Assembly: GCF_027484705.1 (NCBI RefSeq)
Contig: NZ_JAIXSL010000007.1
Span: forward strand, 434,001 to 498,000
Direction of reading: 5' to 3'
Length of the DNA: 64,000 nucleotides
Source of the DNA: Flavobacterium sp.
Lineage (GTDB): Bacteria; Bacteroidota; Bacteroidia; Flavobacteriales; Flavobacteriaceae
A program made the position numbers and the translations under genes. Within the stretch, counting starts at the first letter, position 1. Each line of letters opens with the position of its first letter. This document shows positions 1-8,024 of this stretch, piece by piece. Below the pieces are notes generated by a model. The model ran no database searches. It worked only from the letters and a program-made list of their open reading frames with translations, and was not told the DNA's origin.

Positions 1-529
1 TTTCATCTATAGCTTCAACTTCGGTCAACTCTTCAGGAACTGGATTATACTCGGACTGGGTGATCGGCAAATCAAACGACGGTTTTAAAGTGGAAGATTG
101 CATAAAATCCTCAGAAACCGAACTTTGATTTATAAAATGGTTATTGGGAACATCATATAGCTTTTCGAACTTAAGAATAGTCTTTCTTAGGGTATTCCCA
201 TCGATCGGTTTTGACAAATAATCAAACGCACCATATTGAATTGCCTCAATGGCTAATTCCGGATTATTGGTAGTAACAATAATTTTCGGTATCACTTTTA
301 AATAACGATGCAATTCATTAATGAGCGCTAATGATAAATCACTATCCTTGTCTGTCGGGCTTATTTCCAAGAAAACCAGACTTGGTTGGTGTTCCAGAAT
401 CAAATCTAGACCTTCCATATAGGAGTGAGCAGACGCTAAAAATTGTAAATTCTGAAAACGTGCCGCTACAGACAATGTCTTCAGAATACTTTCCGCGTTA
501 TCATCAATAATGATATATGAATGTTTCAT
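1..529 (-). CDS. Receiver-domain response regulator, N-terminal part (runs off left edge)
   Basis: The gene reads leftward from an ATG at 527-529 and leaves the window, so only about 176 residues are visible. Residues 1-115 have the CheY-like receiver fold: acidic pair D9/D10, a Thr pair at 86-87 and the conserved Lys-Pro at 107-108. The phospho-acceptor position, at the end of beta-3, is Glu55 instead of Asp. Family knowledge: Glu there often mimics the phosphorylated state or marks a phosphorylation-independent receiver. After the receiver comes a Ser/Pro/Glu-rich linker. The output domain lies outside the window, so DNA binding (for example LytTR) cannot be confirmed. The gene diverges from the operon starting at 816. 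Confident about the receiver, not about the output. Confidence 0.8.
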   Translation of the reverse strand, partial: MKHSYIIIDDNAESILKTLSVAARFQNLQFLASAHSYMEGLDLILEHQPSLVFLEISPTDKDSDLSLALINELHRYLKVIPKIIVTTNNPELAIEAIQYGAFDYLSKPIDGNTLRKTILKFEKLYDVPNNHFINQSSVSEDFMQSSTLKPSFDLPITQSEYNPVPEELTEVEAIDE

Positions 530-603
530 CAACTGCTTTTCCTAAATTGGTTTAGTAAAGCATTGTCAGATTTAAAGATGTGGGCAGGCTTGGGGCGACT
601 GTC

Positions 604-621
604 CGGTTTTAAATTAAACCG
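604..621. repeat. Inverted repeat CGGTTT-N6-AAACCG
   Basis: Perfect 6-base arms around an AT-only centre lie between the divergent receiver gene and the IS1595-like gene. It could be an operator or a weak hairpin. There is no T tract on either side, so a terminator is unlikely. Confidence 0.35.
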
Positions 622-656
622 AGGCTAAATTACTGTTTTTGATTATTCCATTTTGT

Positions 657-686
657 GATTGTTAATAGTTTTGTCGCGATTGTTAA
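657..686. promoter_or_regulatory. Direct repeat GATTGTTAA, 21 bases apart
   Basis: GATTGTTAA occurs at 657-665 and again at 678-686, each preceded by TTTTGT a few bases upstream. The 21-base period is two helical turns, so both copies face the same side of the DNA, as expected for a cooperatively bound regulator. The site is in the divergent intergenic region between the receiver gene and the operon at 816. The protein that would bind it is unknown. Confidence 0.35.
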
Positions 687-761
687 CATTATTTTACGAA
701 CGGTAAAAATATTCGTTGAACTGCATTATGGTTGAGGAATTTATGCGCTTTATTTTAAATA

Positions 762-796
762 TTGTTTAAATTATATATTTATTTACACTAATTTTG
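762..796 (+). promoter_or_regulatory. Candidate Bacteroidota promoter for the 816-2260 operon
   Basis: TAATTTTG at 789-796 fits the TAnnTTTG minus-7 box, about 20 bases before the ATG. The nearest upstream TTG, at 762-764, is 24 bases away, longer than the usual 19-20, so the minus-33 match is weak. Confidence 0.45.
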
Positions 797-815
797 TTTT
801 CATATTTTATAACTC

Positions 816-1322
816 ATGATTAACGTAGAATTTGAAAAAATTTCTGACATCACAACTGCTTTTCCAACAGAACAAAGCTGTATAGATCATCTTACTCACC
901 TGAGATGGGAGCATTTTGTTGTGAGCCCTTTTGATGCAAGTTCAAAAATATATCACTGCCCAAACAACACCTATAAATGTAAAAACAGCGGTAAATATTT
1001 TAATGTTAAAACCAACACGCTGTTCCACAATTCCAAAATCCCGTTACAGCAATGGTTCGTTGCCATTTGGTTGGTTGGTGAAGCTCAGCCTAACATCAGC
1101 TCTGTCGCCTTGGGGAAAGAATTAAACATCACCCAAAAAACAGCCTGGTACATCATCAAACGTATTAAAACATATTATCCATCTGAAAAAAACAATCTCT
1201 TTGGTGAAAAAAGCACTTCTAAACCAATTTTGAAAAATAGAGAAAGTAACAAGCCAAAGCAAAACGAAAAAACCAAACTGCAATTGTTGGATTGGCTGGC
1301 ATTATACCAAATTAAAAAATGA
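816..1322 (+). CDS. IS1595-transposase-like N-terminal domain protein, no nuclease domain
   Basis: A 168-residue protein resembling only the front of IS1595-family transposases. Residues 22-60 match the zinc-ribbon region, followed by the typical segment with the TLFHNSKIPLQQW motif (about 68-80) and a helix-turn-helix-like stretch (NITQKTAWYIIKRI, about 104-117). The chain ends about 45 residues later in a Lys/Asn-rich tail, and the DDE nuclease domain is absent. The metal site is degraded: the CPxC pair is now SPFD and the second pair keeps one Cys (CKNSG), so zinc binding as in the family is improbable. Its stop overlaps the start of the next gene (ATGA), implying coupled translation. It is more likely a domesticated DNA-binding protein than an active transposase. 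Confidence 0.7.
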   Translation: MINVEFEKISDITTAFPTEQSCIDHLTHLRWEHFVVSPFDASSKIYHCPNNTYKCKNSGKYFNVKTNTLFHNSKIPLQQWFVAIWLVGEAQPNISSVALGKELNITQKTAWYIIKRIKTYYPSEKNNLFGEKSTSKPILKNRESNKPKQNEKTKLQLLDWLALYQIKK

Positions 1323-2260
1323 GTTCTACTGCGTTGAAAATAGCCTATGGCTCGACACATTTGCCTCTAAAATTAGGCGAATCGAGTGTCTCTTGTTTTA
1401 TTCTAAGTAATAACCAGTATGTTTTGCCTATCAGTAGCGTTCAGAAATTATTGGGTTACGACGGGAAATCAGAAACCTGGTTGCTGAATATCATGAACAA
1501 TATTTCGAAGTTTACAAAAATCTCAAAAGATTTGCTACAAGCTTATGAAGACCCCATAAAGGTGGTTATGAATTCCACTAAGAAAACACCTCAAATCATA
1601 GCATTAATTGACTCGACGATCTTCCTTGAAACTTGTAAAACATTTGTTGACGCCAAAAATGACGGGCTATTGGGTGTCCATCTAATCAAAATATCAAAAA
1701 CAGCTGAGAAAATCCTAAAAAATACAACCCATCAAAACATCAATATGCTAATTGCTGTAGCTACAGGTTATGAAACGCATAAAGAGCAAGTTAAATCATT
1801 GCTCATAAAGTACCTGCAAACAGAGCTCAATGACGATGCTGTCCTATGGATTAAAACTTTTCCCGACGCCTTTTTTAAGACTCTTTTTGAAATTCATGAG
1901 CATCACTGGAACGACATGAAAACAAGGCCTGATTTCATAGGTAAAGTTCTTTATGATCTTATTTTCAGCAGGATTTCATCAGCATTACTAGTTGAATTAA
2001 GAGAACATCCGCCAAAGAGATCCTATACAAGAAAAGGATACGCCCCTCAGGACAACGAACATCCCGAATTGAAAAAGCATCTGGAAGAACTCATGACATT
2101 ATTGGAAACGTCGGGCAATGACTGGTTTATCTTTTTACAATTGGTCCAACGGAGTTTTCCGATTAAAAACCACTATACCAATACCTTAAAGTTTGAAAAA
2201 CCAACGAAAAACAAACCCTTGCTTTCCAGTTTCAACAAGCAGCTCAGAAAACTGACGTAA
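1319..2260 (+). CDS. P63C-domain protein
   Basis: A 313-residue soluble protein. The last third (about 190-285) carries the P63C signature: FFKTLFEIHEHHW, then a tyrosine/leucine helix, LLVELREHPP, a basic tract and the HPELKKHLEELMTLL helix, ending in W-x-x-F. Family knowledge: P63C was recognised in phage-type regulators and in chromosomal proteins linked to mobile DNA; its biochemical role is unsettled. The first 190 residues are alpha/beta, with GESSVSCFILSNNQYVLPIS resembling the beta-hairpin opening often seen before P63C. Start and upstream stop overlap in ATGA, so the gene is co-translated with the IS1595-like protein. A phage-derived regulatory or defence role is possible but unproven. 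Confidence 0.7.
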   Translation: MSSTALKIAYGSTHLPLKLGESSVSCFILSNNQYVLPISSVQKLLGYDGKSETWLLNIMNNISKFTKISKDLLQAYEDPIKVVMNSTKKTPQIIALIDSTIFLETCKTFVDAKNDGLLGVHLIKISKTAEKILKNTTHQNINMLIAVATGYETHKEQVKSLLIKYLQTELNDDAVLWIKTFPDAFFKTLFEIHEHHWNDMKTRPDFIGKVLYDLIFSRISSALLVELREHPPKRSYTRKGYAPQDNEHPELKKHLEELMTLLETSGNDWFIFLQLVQRSFPIKNHYTNTLKFEKPTKNKPLLSSFNKQLRKLT

Positions 2261-2263
2261 ATT

Positions 2264-2292
2264 AAAAAAGCCCAACTGCTAAGTTAGGCTCT
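2264..2292 (-). terminator. glyS terminator
   Basis: Imperfect hairpin (AGCC-c-AACT / AGTT-a-GGCT, 3-4-base loop) followed by a T run when read leftward, placed just after the glyS stop. Confidence 0.7.
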
Positions 2293-2313
2293 TCATATTC
2301 TTTCAAAAGTACT

Positions 2314-3861
2314 TTACACTATGGCTTTCATCAACCAGTTTTTCATGGATACTTCGTTTTCGATGATTGCTTTCAGGTCTGTGATATTGACCCGATCCTG
2401 TTTCATTGAATCGCGGTGTCGTATAGTGACGGTTTTGTCTTCCAATGTCTGATGATCGACGGTAATGCAGAACGGAGTTCCCAAAGCATCTTGTCTTCTG
2501 TAACGTCTTCCCACGGCATCTTTTTCGTCATAAGCTACGTTAAAATCCCATTTCAAATCTTCTATGATGGCTCGGGCAACTTCGGGCAGACCATCTTTTT
2601 TGACCAATGGTAATACGGCCGCTTTTGTAGGCGCCAATACTGAAGGCAATTGCAAAACCGTTCTTGTCGAGCCGTCTTCGAGGGTTTCTTCTTTTAATGA
2701 ATTCGAGAACACTGCCAAGAACATCCTGTCAAGTCCTACAGAAGTTTCGACAACATAAGGCGTATAATTCGCATTGGTTTCCGTATCGAAATATTGCATC
2801 TTCTTACCTGAAAACTGCTCGTGCGCTTTGAGGTCAAAATCTGTCCTGGAATGTATCCCTTCAAGTTCTTTGAATCCGAATGGGAAATTAAATTCGATAT
2901 CAGCAGCGGCATTAGCGTAATGTGCTAACTTTTCATGGTCATGGAAACGATAATTTTCTTGACCCAAACCTAACGATAAATGCCAGTTTAAACGCGTGTT
3001 TTTCCAGTATTCGTACCATTTCATCTCTTCACCCGGTTTGACAAAGAACTGCATCTCCATTTGCTCAAATTCGCGCATGCGAAAGATGAATTGTCTGGCC
3101 ACAATCTCATTCCTGAAAGCTTTTCCAGTCTGTGCTATACCAAAAGGAATTTTCATCCTTCCGGATTTCTGGACATTAAGGAAATTCACAAAAATACCTT
3201 GTGCGGTTTCGGGACGTAGGTATAAATCCATGGCGTTTTCGGCTGAAGCTCCGAGTTTTGTTCCGAACATCAGATTGAATTGTTTCACATCGGTCCAGTT
3301 TCTAGAACCTGTTTCGGGATCAGCGATTTCGAGTTCCTCAATAAGCGACTTAACATCTTCTAAGTTCTCATCGCCCAAGGATTTGGCCATTCTTTCGAGG
3401 ATTTCTTTTTTTCTGGAAAGGTATTCCATGACACGCGCATTGGTCGTCACGAATTCCTCACGGTTAAAGGCTTCTCCAAAACGGGCACTTGCTTTTTCGA
3501 TTTCTTTTTCTGCCTTTTGATTCAGTTTTTCCGCATAATCCTCAATCAGCACGTCGGCGCGATATCTTTTTTTGGAATCCTTATTGTCAATCAACGGGTC
3601 GTTGAAAGCATCTACGTGTCCTGAAGCTTTCCATGTGGTTGGATGCATTAAAATTGCGGCATCAAGACCCACAATGTTTTCATGCATCTGCACCATTGAT
3701 TTCCACCAGTATTCCCTGATGTTTTTCTTCAATTCTACTCCGTTTTGCGCATAGTCATAAACAGCGCTCAACCCGTCGTATATTTCACTTGATGGAAAAA
3801 TGAAACCATATTCCTTTGCATGTGAAACGACATTCTTAAATAAATCTTCTTGTTTTGCCAT
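2314..3861 (-). CDS. glyS: Glycyl-tRNA synthetase, eukaryote-like homodimeric class II type
   Basis: Charges tRNA-Gly in the cytoplasm. From Met at 3859-3861 (MAKQEDLFK) the protein has 515 residues. Visible class II features: the MHPTTWKASGHVDAFNDP region near the N-terminus with an inserted helical segment, motif 2 (FRNEI...FRMREFEQME), motif 3 (VGLDRMFLAV), then a C-terminal anticodon-binding domain. This is the alpha-2 type, not the alpha-2-beta-2 type, so no glyQ partner is expected. An in-frame ATG 42 bases upstream would add an unusual tail; MAKQE is preferred. A TATTTTTG box (complement of 3869-3876) sits only 7 bases before this ATG, so the mRNA may be almost leaderless. Single gene with its own terminator. 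Confidence 0.95.
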   Translation of the reverse strand: MAKQEDLFKNVVSHAKEYGFIFPSSEIYDGLSAVYDYAQNGVELKKNIREYWWKSMVQMHENIVGLDAAILMHPTTWKASGHVDAFNDPLIDNKDSKKRYRADVLIEDYAEKLNQKAEKEIEKASARFGEAFNREEFVTTNARVMEYLSRKKEILERMAKSLGDENLEDVKSLIEELEIADPETGSRNWTDVKQFNLMFGTKLGASAENAMDLYLRPETAQGIFVNFLNVQKSGRMKIPFGIAQTGKAFRNEIVARQFIFRMREFEQMEMQFFVKPGEEMKWYEYWKNTRLNWHLSLGLGQENYRFHDHEKLAHYANAAADIEFNFPFGFKELEGIHSRTDFDLKAHEQFSGKKMQYFDTETNANYTPYVVETSVGLDRMFLAVFSNSLKEETLEDGSTRTVLQLPSVLAPTKAAVLPLVKKDGLPEVARAIIEDLKWDFNVAYDEKDAVGRRYRRQDALGTPFCITVDHQTLEDKTVTIRHRDSMKQDRVNITDLKAIIENEVSMKNWLMKAIV

Positions 3862-3955
3862 AGTGCTGCAAAAATATAAAAGTGAAATTAAAAATGAACA
3901 CAAATCGGCATTGAATCATAGTTTTTTATAATTTTATGACATAAACGCCAAAAAG

Positions 3956-4639
3956 ATGTTCGAAAATATTATAAGCCTCTTCTTTCCAAAGGTTTGCGCT
4001 GGTTGCCAATCTTTATTACTATCTCACGAAAAGATCGTGTGCACCGACTGCAGACATCACATTCCGCTGACCTGCCATCATTTGAATCCTGAAAACGAAG
4101 CTTTCAAAAAGTTTTACGGTAAAATACCGATAGTTTTTGCCTGCTGTTTTGTTTATTTTCACAAAAAAGGGATTGTTCAGAATATGATTCACAATCTCAA
4201 ATACCGAGGCCATGAAGATGTTGGTAGTTTTTTCGGAGATTGGTTTTCTGAAGACCTGAAGACCATCCCGGGAATTGAAACTGTAGATGTCATCATTCCT
4301 GTTCCGCTGCATCCCAAAAAAATGAAACAACGTGGTTACAACCAGGTAACGGCTTTTGGCTTAAGTTTGTCACAAAGTCTTAATTTTTCCTATGATGACT
4401 CTATACTAATCCGAAAAATTTATTCAAAAACACAGACCAAAAAAGATTTGTTGACGCGGACAGAGGTAAATAAGCAGAATATATTTGATGTAAACTTAAC
4501 CACTGCCCACCACAATAAGCATTACTTACTTATTGATGACGTGCTGACCACCGGATCAACTTTAGAAGCCTGCTGTCATGCTTTAATGAAAATTCCTGGC
4601 GCTAGAATCAGTATTGCGTGTATGGCTATGTCGCATTGA
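3956..4639 (+). CDS. comF: ComF-family phosphoribosyltransferase-like protein
   Basis: 227 residues. An N-terminal zinc-finger-like segment has CAGC (14-17) and CTDC (about 29-32), followed by a type I phosphoribosyltransferase domain. Key motifs are VIIPVPLHPKKMKQRGYNQ in the middle and the PRPP loop LLIDDVLTTGST near the C-terminus. Members of the family (ComF/GntX) contribute to DNA uptake and transformation in some bacteria; the exact reaction is not established. It stands alone between divergent glyS and a lipoprotein gene. Length and motifs are complete. Confident in family, moderate for a competence role. Confidence 0.88.
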   Translation: MFENIISLFFPKVCAGCQSLLLSHEKIVCTDCRHHIPLTCHHLNPENEAFKKFYGKIPIVFACCFVYFHKKGIVQNMIHNLKYRGHEDVGSFFGDWFSEDLKTIPGIETVDVIIPVPLHPKKMKQRGYNQVTAFGLSLSQSLNFSYDDSILIRKIYSKTQTKKDLLTRTEVNKQNIFDVNLTTAHHNKHYLLIDDVLTTGSTLEACCHALMKIPGARISIACMAMSH

Positions 4640-4750
4640 CACATGAATAAAATAGTGTAAAAATATACTATTTGATTTGTAAACAATTGATTTTATTGAG
4701 ATTGCTTTATTTTTAAAATAGTTTTTTAAAGTCGACAATCACTCGATACT

Positions 4751-4758
4751 TAAATTTG
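4751..4758 (+). promoter_or_regulatory. Possible promoter box for the Ig-like lipoprotein gene
   Basis: TAAATTTG fits TAnnTTTG and lies about 60 bases before the start, in the 181-base gap after comF. No good TTG lies 19-20 bases upstream, so the call is weak. The rest of the gap is AT-rich with nothing else recognised. Confidence 0.3.
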
Positions 4759-4820
4759 ATATTTATTACTATTTTTTTTAATTCCATAAATAATAATCGT
4801 TATTTTGTGGTTCGAAAAAA

Positions 4821-6437
4821 GTGTTACCCTTGAAAAAACAAATCTGTTATTTTTTTTTATTTTCGTTGTTAGTCATTACTGGCTGCGCCAAACGTGGATC
4901 TATATCAGGTGGGCTTAAAGACACCATCGCTCCGGTACTTGAGGTCAGCTTCCCGAAAAATTATTCCACTGATTTTAAAGGAACCTCCATTAAATTGACG
5001 TTTGATGAGTATGTGAAGTTGAAAGACATCAACAAACAACTTATTATTTCACCACCCATAGCAAAAAAGCCACAGATTCTTCCGCTTACGGCAAGTAAAA
5101 CTGTTACCGTCAACTTTCTGGAAGCATTGGAACCGAATACGACTTACAGTTTAAATTTTGGGCAAAGTATCGAAGATAACAATGAAGGAAATCCTTATCG
5201 CCAGTTTAAGTATGTATTCTCGACCGGAGCTTACATCGACTCTTTATCAATAAGTGGCAATATCAGGGATGCTCTCGATAGAAACGCAGATACTTATGTT
5301 AACGTGATGTTGTACGAAATCAACGAAAAATATAACGATTCGCTCATCTATAAAGAAAATCCGAGGTATGTCACCAACACTTTAGACAGTGCGTCGACAT
5401 TTAAAATTGAAAACATTAAAGCCGGGAAATACCGTCTGCTCGCATTAAAGGACAACAATAACAACTACAGATTTGACCCTAAAACTGAAAAAATAGGTTT
5501 CTACAGCAAGATTATATCTATTCCAAACGATTCCCTTTTTGAAATCAAACTTTTTAAAGAAGTTGAGAAATTTACAGCATTCAAACCCTCGCAATCCTCC
5601 GGAAACTCAGCATTAGTAGGTTATTCAGGCAGTGACAAAGAGGTAAAGCTGACCTTGAAAAAAGGAAATGACATTGTGCCTTCGATTGTCACCAAAATCC
5701 CAAAAAAAGATTCCTTGCAATTATGGTTTAAGCCATTCAAAATGGAAAAAAATGCTGTGGACTCATTACAGCTTTCGGTCACAAAAGAAGGTTATAACAA
5801 AGATTTTACTTTTAATATCAAGAACCAAAAAGCAGATACGCTGACCATTGCTTCATTGTCAAAAATTTTGCATTTAGGGGAAATCGCAACCTTAAACGTC
5901 AACATTCCTATTTTAAAACCTGACGAATCAAAAATACTTTTGACCAATAAAGATTCTGTGGCTGTTCCATTTAAAATCATCTATGATGAGCGGAACCTCA
6001 AATTAAAAATTGATTTCAAAAAAGAACCTTTAGAACAATATCTTTTTACATTATTGCCTGATGCGATTACCAGTTTTATGGGCCAGACCAATAAAAAGAA
6101 ACTTAAATTTCCTTTTGAAACCAAGAATACTTCTGATTATGGCAACCTGCGTGTGAATCTGGAAAATATCAGACAATTTCCAGTCATTGTGGAGCTTACG
6201 GACAAAAACGGAGAGGTACAACTTTCTTATGTGTCAGAAAGTGAAACACAAATCGATTTTAACCTTATCAAACCTGAGATTTATACACTTCGCGTTATTT
6301 ATGATGAAAATAAAAACGGAATTTGGGATGCTGGTAATTTTCTTGAAAAAAGACAATCTGAAGAAGTAATCTATTTCCCAAAAGACATTGATGTCAGGGC
6401 CAATTGGGATGTGCAGCAGACCTTCAGCTTAAAATAG
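4821..6437 (+). CDS. Ig-like (Big_5) domain lipoprotein
   Basis: About 538 residues. A hydrophobic signal followed by LLVITGC is a lipobox, so the mature protein is a lipoprotein beginning at Cys22 (numbered from the GTG at 4821). A TTG at 4830 giving MKKQ is an equally good or better start. Residues about 32-130 form a Big_5 Ig-like domain (APVLEVSFP, the LTFDEYV strand, PNTTYSLNFG). The rest is beta-rich and contains two SpaA/carboxypeptidase-like segments with GKYRLLALKDNNNN and TLRVIYDENKNGIWD, a pattern common in Bacteroidota surface lipoproteins. Probably outer-membrane anchored; function unknown. Its 3' end overlaps the convergent nitrilase gene by 14 bases. Confidence 0.85.
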   Translation: MLPLKKQICYFFLFSLLVITGCAKRGSISGGLKDTIAPVLEVSFPKNYSTDFKGTSIKLTFDEYVKLKDINKQLIISPPIAKKPQILPLTASKTVTVNFLEALEPNTTYSLNFGQSIEDNNEGNPYRQFKYVFSTGAYIDSLSISGNIRDALDRNADTYVNVMLYEINEKYNDSLIYKENPRYVTNTLDSASTFKIENIKAGKYRLLALKDNNNNYRFDPKTEKIGFYSKIISIPNDSLFEIKLFKEVEKFTAFKPSQSSGNSALVGYSGSDKEVKLTLKKGNDIVPSIVTKIPKKDSLQLWFKPFKMEKNAVDSLQLSVTKEGYNKDFTFNIKNQKADTLTIASLSKILHLGEIATLNVNIPILKPDESKILLTNKDSVAVPFKIIYDERNLKLKIDFKKEPLEQYLFTLLPDAITSFMGQTNKKKLKFPFETKNTSDYGNLRVNLENIRQFPVIVELTDKNGEVQLSYVSESETQIDFNLIKPEIYTLRVIYDENKNGIWDAGNFLEKRQSEEVIYFPKDIDVRANWDVQQTFSLK

Positions 6438-7191
6438 TAAAGGCATCACGGTCGGATAAAAAATCGAGTTTTTTTCGTGTCTCTAACATATTCTTTTTGT
6501 CTAAATCAGTGATGAAAACACCTTCTTTTTCTTGTGGTTCCAGAATATAATTCCCGAGACAATCGACAATTTGGGAATGGCCTATATAGTCATGGTTGTT
6601 GTTGTCAACGCCAATTCTGTTGACACCAATAGTGAAGCATTGATTTTCAACAGCGCGTGCCTTTAGTAAAATATCCCACGCATTGATTCTTGGTTTTGGC
6701 CAATTGGCAACATACACCAGCGCATCATAATCTTCCGTATTCCTTGAAAAAACCGGAAAACGCAAATCATAACAAATCAAAAGGCAGATTTTGAAACCGA
6801 AGTATTCAACGATTAGTTTTTCGTGACCCGAAGTATAGATTTTATCTTCTCCTGCCAAAGTAAACAAATGCTTTTTGTCATAAGTGCTGATTTCTCCGGA
6901 AGGAAAAACGAATACCAAGCGATTATAATAACGTTCTCCTTCTCGGACAACCAAACTGCCGGCGATTGCAGAATCTTTCAATCTCGCGAGGGATTTCATC
7001 CACGAAATCGTTTCTCCTGTCATGGTTTCCGCCACTTCTGTTGGATGCATTGTAAAACCTGTCGAAAACATTTCTGGAAGTAGAATCAAATCAACTTGTT
7101 CTTGAATTGAATTGATGTGCTCTTCGAAATGATCCCGATTTGCTTTTGGGTTTTCCCAGTGCAGTGAGGTTTGTATTAAGGCGACTTTCAT
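6424..7191 (-). CDS. Nitrilase-superfamily amidase, probable omega-amidase (YafV/Nit2-like)
   Basis: 255 residues, one CN-hydrolase domain. The catalytic Glu-Lys-Cys triad is visible: E40 in LLPEMFSTGF, K106 in YDKKHLF and C140 in LICYDLRFP. The C-terminal DRDAF is typical of the YafV-type group. Family knowledge: these enzymes hydrolyse alpha-ketoglutaramate or alpha-ketosuccinamate, a repair step after glutamine transamination. The gene lies downstream of sdhCAB but behind a terminator, and converges on the lipoprotein gene. No signal peptide; cytoplasmic. Confident in superfamily, moderate in substrate. Confidence 0.85.
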   Translation of the reverse strand: MKVALIQTSLHWENPKANRDHFEEHINSIQEQVDLILLPEMFSTGFTMHPTEVAETMTGETISWMKSLARLKDSAIAGSLVVREGERYYNRLVFVFPSGEISTYDKKHLFTLAGEDKIYTSGHEKLIVEYFGFKICLLICYDLRFPVFSRNTEDYDALVYVANWPKPRINAWDILLKARAVENQCFTIGVNRIGVDNNNHDYIGHSQIVDCLGNYILEPQEKEGVFITDLDKKNMLETRKKLDFLSDRDAFTILS

Positions 7192-7202
7192 TTTATAAAA
7201 AT

Positions 7203-7232
7203 AAAAAATCCCAACCGAATTGATTGGGATTT
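7203..7232 (-). terminator. sdhCAB terminator
   Basis: Perfect 9-base stem AAATCCCAA / TTGGGATTT with a 9-base loop; read leftward it runs into a T-rich tail. Located 25 bases after the sdhB stop. Confidence 0.75.
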
Positions 7233-7256
7233 GATGTTATTATTTTTGAAGCTTTA

Positions 7257-8018
7257 TTAAGAAAGGCTTGCTTTCAAATATTCTCTGTTCATGCGTGCGA
7301 TGTTCTCGAGCGAAATGCCTTTCGGACATTCAATTTCACAAGCTCCGGTATTGGTACAATTTCCGAAACCTTCTTCGTCCATCTGACGCACCATGTTCAG
7401 TACGCGTTGTGAAGCTTCTACTTTTCCTTGTGGTAACAAGGCATATTGAGATACTTTCGCTCCGACGAATAACATTGCCGAACCGTTTTTACAAGTCGCT
7501 ACACAAGCACCACAACCGATACAGGCTGCTGCTTCAAATGCTTTATCTGCATCGTCTTTAGGAATTGGAGTCGCGTTAGCGTCAATCGTATTTCCTGAAG
7601 TGTTTACCGATACGAAACCACCGGCTTGCTGGATTCTGTCGAAAGCGCTTCTGTCAACCACTAAGTCTTTGATTACAGGAAATGCTTTGCTTCTCCAAGG
7701 CTCAATAAAAATAGTATCTCCGTCTTTAAATTTTCGCATGTGCAACTGACAAGTTGTTGTTCCGGTAGCCGGACCGTGTGCTCTTCCATTAATGTATAAA
7801 GAACACATCCCACAAATTCCTTCACGACAATCATGATCAAAAGCTACTGGCTCTTTTTGACTGTTGATGAGCTGCTCGTTTAATTGGTCTAACATTTCCA
7901 AAAACGAACTTGCCGTAGAAACATTATCCAATTGGTAAGTTTCCATGCTTCCTTTAGCATTGGTGTTTTTCTGACGCCAAACTTTAAGGGTTATATTGAT
8001 GTTTTTTGCTGAAGACAT
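7257..8018 (-). CDS. sdhB: Succinate dehydrogenase iron-sulfur subunit
   Basis: 253 residues. Carries the three clusters of succinate:quinone oxidoreductases. The [2Fe-2S] ligands are in CREGICGMC plus a later Cys (TTTCQL). The [4Fe-4S] and [3Fe-4S] ligands are in [11 protein letters not shown] and [11 protein letters not shown], with the last Cys of each motif shared in the usual way. It passes electrons from SdhA flavin to the membrane cytochrome. Third gene of sdhCAB, 6 bases after sdhA, and followed by a terminator. TCA cycle and respiration, cytoplasmic face of the inner membrane. Confidence 0.97.
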   Translation of the reverse strand: MSSAKNINITLKVWRQKNTNAKGSMETYQLDNVSTASSFLEMLDQLNEQLINSQKEPVAFDHDCREGICGMCSLYINGRAHGPATGTTTCQLHMRKFKDGDTIFIEPWRSKAFPVIKDLVVDRSAFDRIQQAGGFVSVNTSGNTIDANATPIPKDDADKAFEAAACIGCGACVATCKNGSAMLFVGAKVSQYALLPQGKVEASQRVLNMVRQMDEEGFGNCTNTGACEIECPKGISLENIARMNREYLKASLS

Positions 8019-8024
8019 AATCTG

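Noticed and set aside
816..1322. An IS1595 insertion sequence
   Set aside because: No nuclease (DDE) domain, no terminal inverted repeats or target duplications seen around it, and it is translationally joined to the P63C gene.
2996..3520. 174-residue open frame opposite glyS
   Set aside because: Antisense to a clear conserved synthetase; low-complexity composition; no family resemblance.
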